Shown in pieces: positions 57,831 to 64,000 of a stretch of DNA of 64,000 nucleotides. The stretch is from Clytia hemisphaerica. Taxonomy: Eukaryota > Cnidaria > Hydrozoa > Leptothecata > Clytiidae. The DNA lies in contig CACVBU010000732.1 of assembly GCA_902728285.1 (NCBI GenBank), positions 622,720 to 686,719 of the forward strand, in the 5' to 3' direction. A program made the translations under genes and the position numbers. The notes beneath the pieces are model-generated. The model did no database searches. It was given only the letters and a program-made list of their open reading frames with translations, and had not been told where the DNA came from. Numbering within the stretch: position 1 is the first letter of the stretch; each line of letters begins with the position of its first letter.

Positions 57831-58961
57831 CATTCGAATTCTAATTTACGACAACAAAGAACATTTGGCTTGAAAAGTTGCCAATTTGTATTTATAAGTG
57901 TAATCAGAGCTTTGTGATTTTTTTATCGAAACATGTTCAAGGTTACAAGCGATCATTTAAAAGCGATCTAGATCCTCGATTAGTGTTTGGAAATATCCAA
58001 TCTTTGAATTCTATATTCTGGTGGTAGAATTAGCCCAAAAGGCCATAACCTTGAGAAATTTGACAAAGAAGTTCTTTATGGATAAAAAACTCGAAGTTTT
58101 TTACCCTTTTCATGTGCATTTTATTATGTGTTTTTTTCACTTTCATCAACTAGACCCCTAAAAATGTATAGTTTAGTATAAATACTCTCTGATAAGGTCA
58201 TCATCGGAAAAATTTTCAAATTAAGCTATAAAGATGCAACTTGAAACGTTTTAACTAAAAGTGGTTTATACAGATTTAGATAATTTTGCTGGGTAAGATA
58301 ATATCCTAAACCGTGCTGACACGACTAAAATCATTAATCTTAAAAAAAGTGAAAGCGAAAGAATTCTTGCAATGACGTCATTTCAACGTAGCGGAAACGA
58401 GCTCTGTTCTAGAAAAATAGTTTTAAAAAACTTGGATATTTTTGGATCAGCAGGTTGAAGGGATTAAGAAAAGAGAGAATTCGAGAAAAACATCTACTGA
58501 CATGGTTTCTGAGGAAAATTATCCTGTTAGATTGGGTACTTTCTAGAAACCATAGGCAAAAATATGGGGATTCTTAGGCAATTATTTGGTAAATCAGGTA
58601 TTAAATTAGAGCAGATTTTTTGCTAAAAGATATCGGAAAATTTAGGACCTTGATTTTCTTAAAACTTAGAAAAATTAGTCCAAATAGAAAGTTTCTCAAT
58701 CAAATTGAATTTAGGATCATGTTTCAATTTTATACATTTTGCAAATTCGTGTTAAATGAATTGATATTTGGTTTGGATTTGTTTCAAAAGGAAAAGGTCA
58801 CAAAATATCATAAACAATTCAGTTGAAATAGATTTCATATCAAATTGTATATATTGTCTTTTAAAAAAATACCTGAAAAGCACCTAAAAATTCGACTCTG
58901 TAAATTACAAAGCTACCTAGTAAAATTGAATATTAAATTGAATTGAATAATATATGTAAAA
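57831..58961. other. Non-coding, 3' flank of the NOC3L gene
   Basis: No exon is recognised. Sequence adjacent to 58961 should include the 3'UTR of the minus-strand NOC3L gene if the last exon is assigned correctly. Confidence 0.4.
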
Positions 58962-61900
58962 TCATTTCTTGCCATTAATCAAATTCGTTTTTAATAATTT
59001 CTCGAGTTCGTTATCAACTTTTTCATAAAGTTCTTTATTACTAGAGGTTTCATTCCCAAACCGTTGAATTGAAGATTTGAATTTGATTTCAGATTGCTGT
59101 TGTTGCTTCCTAGTGGTTTGGGCTCGTTCTGGAAGGTTCTCAAAGTAGTCAAGATCTGTAGTTTCTGCCACGTTCTTTTTAGTTCTGAAGTCCGGTTTTG
59201 ATGCACCTCTGAAAATGAAGGGAAAAAAGTATGTCTCCGAATATTTGACAGCTCCACAGTCAAGGTTATTAGAGAGTGTCAACAAAATAAACTTACAGGA
59301 AGATATATACGATGACACGGTACACAAAGTAATACACATAAACGAACAGACAAAAAAGCATAGGATATAGATTCAAAAGCATGAATGGGAAAATAATGTT
59401 TTATGGGTCAAGTGCTCAACTATGTCGTTACGCGCCTATTAACACCTATCATATCACGATGAACCTCTCAATAAGACTCTTCCTATTCACATCAAGGATG
59501 AAACTATGATTTTATTTTAATGTTAAACTGAGACACACCAATAAAAAAGGAGCTGGACTAAAAACACAGGCTCAAAATGTAAATCGACAATATGATAAAA
59601 AAGAGTGACGTCACTTAGTCGCGACGGCTCATAAGCTTTCTCTAGACTAATTGAATGACAGCCTAACATTTCGGTCAGGTTCTCAAAAGAAAAGCGGGAA
59701 AATAGATCGTATCCCTGAGCAGGTTATTTAAAAATTCAATCAGCGTTGCGTCCGCAGAGTTGAGATCCAACCCTTTGGTAATAACAAACCTTTGTAGCAT
59801 TCGTTGAGGTAACGATCCAGGTCCATGAGAGGGTGCACCAATCATCACGTGTTTACAATACAACTCTGCATCGTTCTGATAAAACCTCGACAACAGTTGT
59901 AGTTCCCATAAAGCGGTGCTGTCCGCATTACTGTGCTCCGGATTGGTGATGTCCGGTTGAAATACCCGCGTCCAAAGTTTTCGTTGTCCAATAAGTAATC
60001 GCATTTTTCGTACAGCTGGTGATTTTATTACATTAATATAATGAAAAAGTGAAATCAGACTCGTGTTCTTTTTTCCTTAAAGCATGGGGTAATTTCATTG
60101 AGATTAGGTACAATAATAATGCATCGTTGTTTTACGACCTTATCCCACCAATAGACTTATAAGCGTATAGCCACCCTTGATGTTAATTAGCGAGTTTTAT
60201 GTATTTGCACTTTTGAGGAAGGTGGAGTGACTGAAACGAATTTAAATAACCCGTAGTTCATGCTCAGTCAATCAGGATGTAGACAAATCGAAAGCTAACC
60301 GTCCCCGTTGAAGAAAAATACACATAAACTCGCTATTGTCTAAACAGACGGTGTGAATGCATCCATTCCCTGTGATAAGTCCAAATCAAAACTGCCCTCT
60401 AGTATCTTCGTATCTCCCACTTGTTGGAATCCCCGTCCATATATAGATATCATGAGATATTTTGGAAATAACCAGATAATAATTTCAACGAAATTTAGGA
60501 AAAGAGACTTCTTCATTTCAATCAATAGATGAACATTTTTTTTTTGTAGTATATTGATATCAATCTAATCAATGAAGGGATTTGTAGAACCAAAGAAATT
60601 CCCAAATTAGTCAGAAAGGGTCCCTTTGAGCTGGCCTTAGTAAAATCAGAACACATTAGAAGTCATACCTGGAAGATTGATCTCAACAAAAGAAACATGT
60701 CCGAAGATCGCTCGATGGGCATTTGCAACAGCATAGTACTCAAACGTTTCAAAAAGCCCAAGATTTGTGGATGTGAGACTTGCTTTCTTCTCTTGATCAG
60801 CATGATCTCCAAACAGTGTCTCACAGAATCGAAACATGTTGACTCTATTTCTGAAAAAGGAAGAAAGCTTTAAAATTCTTACTCCCTCGAAATTGACGCT
60901 GAGAGAGCAGATTTTTAACAATGACAAAAGTGAATAGATGGATGGCGTTTCAAAGAAATATGCTATCCTGCAAGGATTGTGAAAATAGCATAACTTTCCT
61001 ATTCCAAATAAAATTGAGAGACAGCTCAAAGAAAAGAGCTCCAAGAAAACAGATTGTGAAAAGAGGATTAAGATTTTTACGTAATAGCCTTAGATTATAG
61101 TTAGGAAGTCAAAAATAAAATGCCCCGTCAGTAGTTTATTTTTCACTTTGACTTTAAGTAAATGGAACAAACCCATGGGTACTAGTAAGCTTCCTAGAGC
61201 TTAGAAGTAAGACACCCACCTGAATCGAAATTCAATAGGACGTTGTACAGCTCCGTGTAAAATTGACGAGGGTCTATCGTCAATGCTTCACCTAAGGTTA
61301 GAGAAGGAAAAGCAATCTATAATATGCGTTTCTCGAAATGAACAAATAAATAATTATTAGCCTCGTTTACAAAAAAAAGGGCCGGATAATTTTAGTTATC
61401 CACGATAACTGTTAAAATGTACATACAAACACTGCTTCCTTGGATTTGAATGCAAGCGGGTAGAGAAGACGAGACCGCGAGCCAGAAGAATTCAAAAATT
61501 TACGGTCTGGATATTATCTAGATTAAGACGTTGCACGATTTTGAGTTTTTATTTCAAATTAATTTTACCATTGGCTTTGTCCTTATTTAAAACAATTAAG
61601 GGCAAAGTCGAGCAGAGAGAAGGAATTGTTCACAGATTGTATAGCTGACAAGTAACTGGACTAACTACCGTCTAACAACAAAATGGTCGTGAGTGAGTGA
61701 TATTCAACATACCTTGACCGCTTAGAACTTTCATAGCTGTCAAAATACAATGGAGGCGATCTTGAGTATCGAGGTCCTGAAATAAAAGTAAAGAAAACAA
61801 TTAAAACAGTCGTTTAGCGTCTTCCTTTCTTTTTGATAAATCCATAAATTCTTAAATTAGCCCTTGTATCATATAAATCATATAAATGAGTATAGAAATC

Positions 61901-63792
61901 CATATAACACAAGCACTAAAAAAACTTTATTTGTGATGGTATGACTGAAGATTTTCCAAGAAGATTTGCGTGAATTAATCATTATACCTCATACTTGAGA
62001 ACTGTTTCCAGACAGTTCATGAGATCACCAAAGAAATCAATATTGATGAGTGTGAGAACCGAGCGAGTCCTCGTAATGTGATCCCCAATAAGTCTGATTT
62101 GAAACCCAGTTTCAGGACCCGGAAATATATCACGAACAGACGTTTCAGGATCTCTGTATGCTGAAAATGTAATGAAGAAAAGTCATTTTTTACAACGCAT
62201 TAAGTTAGGCTATCATTTCATTTATAGTTCGTGAAGGAGATTTCGAAGTAGAATTCTAGGAGCATTTGAACCCATGTATCCAGAAATGGTTCGATTCTTT
62301 ATAATATATAATGAATAATAGCCATCTTGTTTATTGAAAGCAATTTTCATGATTTTCATTTCTTTGTTCTCGTGTATCATACCACTCACCGTTTTTCCGA
62401 TTTTGTCTCTGCTTTCAACGGCTTCTACTTCTTGCAACTCTTGGTTTAATTTATCTTCCACCTTTTTCCTCTGGAAGTAACAATAAAAGAAGGATAGTGA
62501 TAATGATTCTTTTGCAACACCTGCAGCCTGTCTGCCTCGTATTCGGTAGGGGTATGCAGGGGTTGTCACAATGAAAGACAAAATATTTCTGCAAAAACAA
62601 AATATAGACGAGCCTATTTATAAGGGTTAAATTTCAACAGATTAGAAACAAATTGACTCAATTTTACCCACACCATGATAACAAATCATCAGTCTAACCT
62701 ACTAGTCAGGAGATCACATTTATTACATTGATCACAATTAAAATACCTTTCGTTCTTTTCGAGACATTTTCTTGATGGCTTCTCGTTTGGCTTTCAACCG
62801 TTCAATCTTATTCCCTTTTTCTTCTGTGGCATGAACTAAGTCGGCATCCACACGCAAACATAGCAATGTTTCAAGTACCTAAAACCAAACCATTCTTTTA
62901 TTTTGATCACACCTTTCATCATCAGAAGAAGACAAAGAGAAAATTAGCAAAGACCGGATGTTTCCCTTTTTAGCATCCCCTTCAATCTTAAAAAGTGTCA
63001 CCTTCCAAAGGATTCGTGTGGAAAATACACAACTCTAAAACCAAAAAGAGAAGGCTTCAAGCTGATCCCTAGATGTTCCCCCATTTCTTTGTACCTCTAC
63101 CGTGTTAGGGTGTAGTGGTATAGTGGTTATCATCCTTGACTCCGGCCTGGGAGGCCCGAGTTCGATACCCACTGCGTCTCTACGATTCACTTGGCAAGTG
63201 AATATACCTTTGGCCGGGTCAACCCATGCCATGTGAGGGGAATTTGGCACCAATACTCTGATACAAGAGTGTGGGTAGATTATTAGACAGACATTGTGAC
63301 GTGCACTCATAAGGTTCGGACTCGCGTGAGCATCGCTCTACCAGTGTTGTTTAAGTGTCATGGTATATGCCATGGCTTGGCAGCTCGCGTCTGTCAAGTC
63401 GCAGTGTCCATCCCGAATGCATTCGGAGGGCTCGTATCTATCTATCTATCATGTTAAGGGTATTTATTTCAGTTTTTTTTGTATGGTATCACTATGTTTG
63501 GTGAAAGCAGTAGCGGTGAAAGAAAATCGAAATAGTATTATGTATGATCATAAAAGGGTGCATACTTACCAATGGGCTGAGTGTTGGTTTACTTTTTGCC
63601 AAATTTTGAATGATAGTGACAACCTGAGTAGAAAGAAAGTTTTTACATAAGCATCTTTTCAATCTCAAAAGAATCAAGATCAAAAGAATCAAGATCAAAA
63701 GAAAAAGGGAAATTTCTTACATCTAGAGCTATATGCCCATTATAGTCAGCTAATAGAGTCTCCTTGATTGCTTTTGAACATATCTGTCCAGC
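58962..63792 (-). CDS. NOC3L: Nucleolar complex protein 3 homolog (NOC3L), 3' part
   Basis: Exons, 5' to 3': 63721-63792, 63570-63623, 62747-62878, 62390-62470, 61988-62160, 61713-61776, 61220-61291, 60669-60850, 59790-60015 and 58962-59208. They encode the NOC3L C-terminal half: a charged helix (RKKVEDKLNQELQEVEAVES), HTEILKRLFVIYFRVLK, DRLHCILTAMKVLSGQG, CLEIMLIKRRKQVSHPQ, and the CBF/Mak21 signature NPEHSNADSTALWELQLL. NOC3L acts in nucleolar pre-60S ribosome assembly and is linked to replication licensing in yeast. Two exons need one extra base: 61988-62160 near 62050 (between FSH and LINIDFF) and 59790-60015 near 59966 (between NENFGRG and VFQPDI); both are single-base deficits in short C/G runs, and restoring them gives perfect exon phases. 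The last junction (GTTTGT donor at 59789) is tentative; reading through to a stop at 59675 is the alternative. The 5' half lies beyond base 64000. Confidence 0.85.
63107..63450 (+). mobile_element. tRNA-derived SINE in NOC3L intron
   Basis: The head has an RNA polymerase III A box (TAGTGGTATAGTGG, 63113-63126) and B box (GAGTTCGATACC, 63158-63169) at tRNA-like spacing, but the acceptor and anticodon stems do not fold, so it is not a working tRNA. A unique body of about 260 bp follows, ending in (TCTA)n-type simple repeat at 63437-63450. TGTTAGGGT and TGTTAAGGGT at the two borders may be an imperfect target duplication. It is antisense to NOC3L. Confidence 0.8.
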
Positions 63793-64000
63793 CTAAAAGA
63801 ATGAATAGCAGCAAGATTCGCATGGAAAATGGATCAATGTTGAACACAATTCTGGTACAATACTGTAAAGCACCAATAGAAGGCTATCAAAATAGTACGT
63901 ATGTAGTGAAGGGGGAGAGAGGGGTTTAGCAAAAATGTACGTTTGAATGGTTGTTTGTTGAATGATGCTATTTCTGTTGTTCTCAAAGGAGGAATTGTCA
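63793..64000 (-). other. NOC3L intron running off the window
   Basis: No further exon is visible upstream of 63792. NOC3 proteins are usually near 800 residues, so roughly half of the coding sequence should lie to the right of the window. Confidence 0.5.

Noticed and set aside
57452..57844. 130-aa repetitive protein
   Set aside because: It is generated by a tandem repeat whose period happens to be a multiple of three; the third copy shifts frame.
59675..59789. Direct read-through to a NOC3L C-terminus at 59675
   Set aside because: Kept only as an alternative: joining to 58962-59208 keeps phase, while the read-through tail does not resemble other NOC3 C-termini. Neither can be proved here.
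60646..61044. 132-aa minus-strand frame overlapping a NOC3L exon
   Set aside because: The conserved NOC3L reading in exon 60669-60850 is in a different frame; this frame shows no family resemblance.
62222..62389. Extension of the NOC3L coiled-coil exon to a stop at 62222
   Set aside because: A GT donor follows base 62390 and joining to 61988-62160 restores the family sequence, so the extension is intron.
63107..63180. Functional tRNA gene
   Set aside because: A and B boxes are present, but the acceptor and anticodon stems do not pair and a SINE-like body and tail follow.

Overview
This is an intron-rich, AT-rich animal genome segment with four protein-coding genes that can be read exon by exon, separated by and filled with small inverted-repeat transposons. 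Conserved animal genes, short introns with GT-AG borders, a tRNA-headed SINE and many MITE-like elements identify a metazoan nuclear genome. The abundance of vWA domains of the 'GFVLDSSGSL' type, with FAS1 domains, suggests a cnidarian, perhaps a hydrozoan; that assignment is inference and cannot be proved from this window.

Layout, left to right. 1-6407: non-coding, with a MITE, a cluster of GTCGGGTG inverted octamers and a 184-bp tandem repeat. 6408-11631 (+): a complete 12-exon AP180/PICALM clathrin-assembly protein (about 685 aa), with an intact lipid-binding motif and DLL/DPF adaptor motifs. 11632-22670: an 11-kb non-coding stretch with at least seven inverted-repeat elements, two nested insertions and a 700-bp near-perfect palindrome ending about 70 bp before the next start codon. 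22671-29061 (+): a complete 13-exon, 12-TM major facilitator transporter (about 592 aa). 30189-51806 (-): a 30-exon gene for a secreted protein of about 4,180 aa, made of a signal peptide, 19 von Willebrand A domains and two C-terminal fasciclin (FAS1) domains. 51807-58961: mostly non-coding, with three weak candidate exons. 58962-63792 (-): the 3' part of a NOC3L (nucleolar complex protein 3) gene whose 5' part lies beyond the right edge.

The most unusual feature lies inside the giant vWA gene. A 1,572-bp unit holding two vWA exons (A and B, each exactly 594 bp, both phase 1-1) and their two introns is repeated about 5.2 times head to tail, at near identity even in the introns. Domain number can therefore change without breaking the frame. 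The downstream edge of the array is a mosaic exon pair that looks like gene conversion. The N-terminal vWA domains have lost metal-binding residues, whereas the array copies keep a full MIDAS.

Four single-base deficits are visible: one in array exon A5, one in an array intron, and two in NOC3L exons. All are in short runs of one base and all shorten the run, so residual base-calling error in the assembly is at least as likely as real pseudogenisation. The four genes have no evident shared pathway; they are ordinary neighbours on a eukaryotic chromosome.
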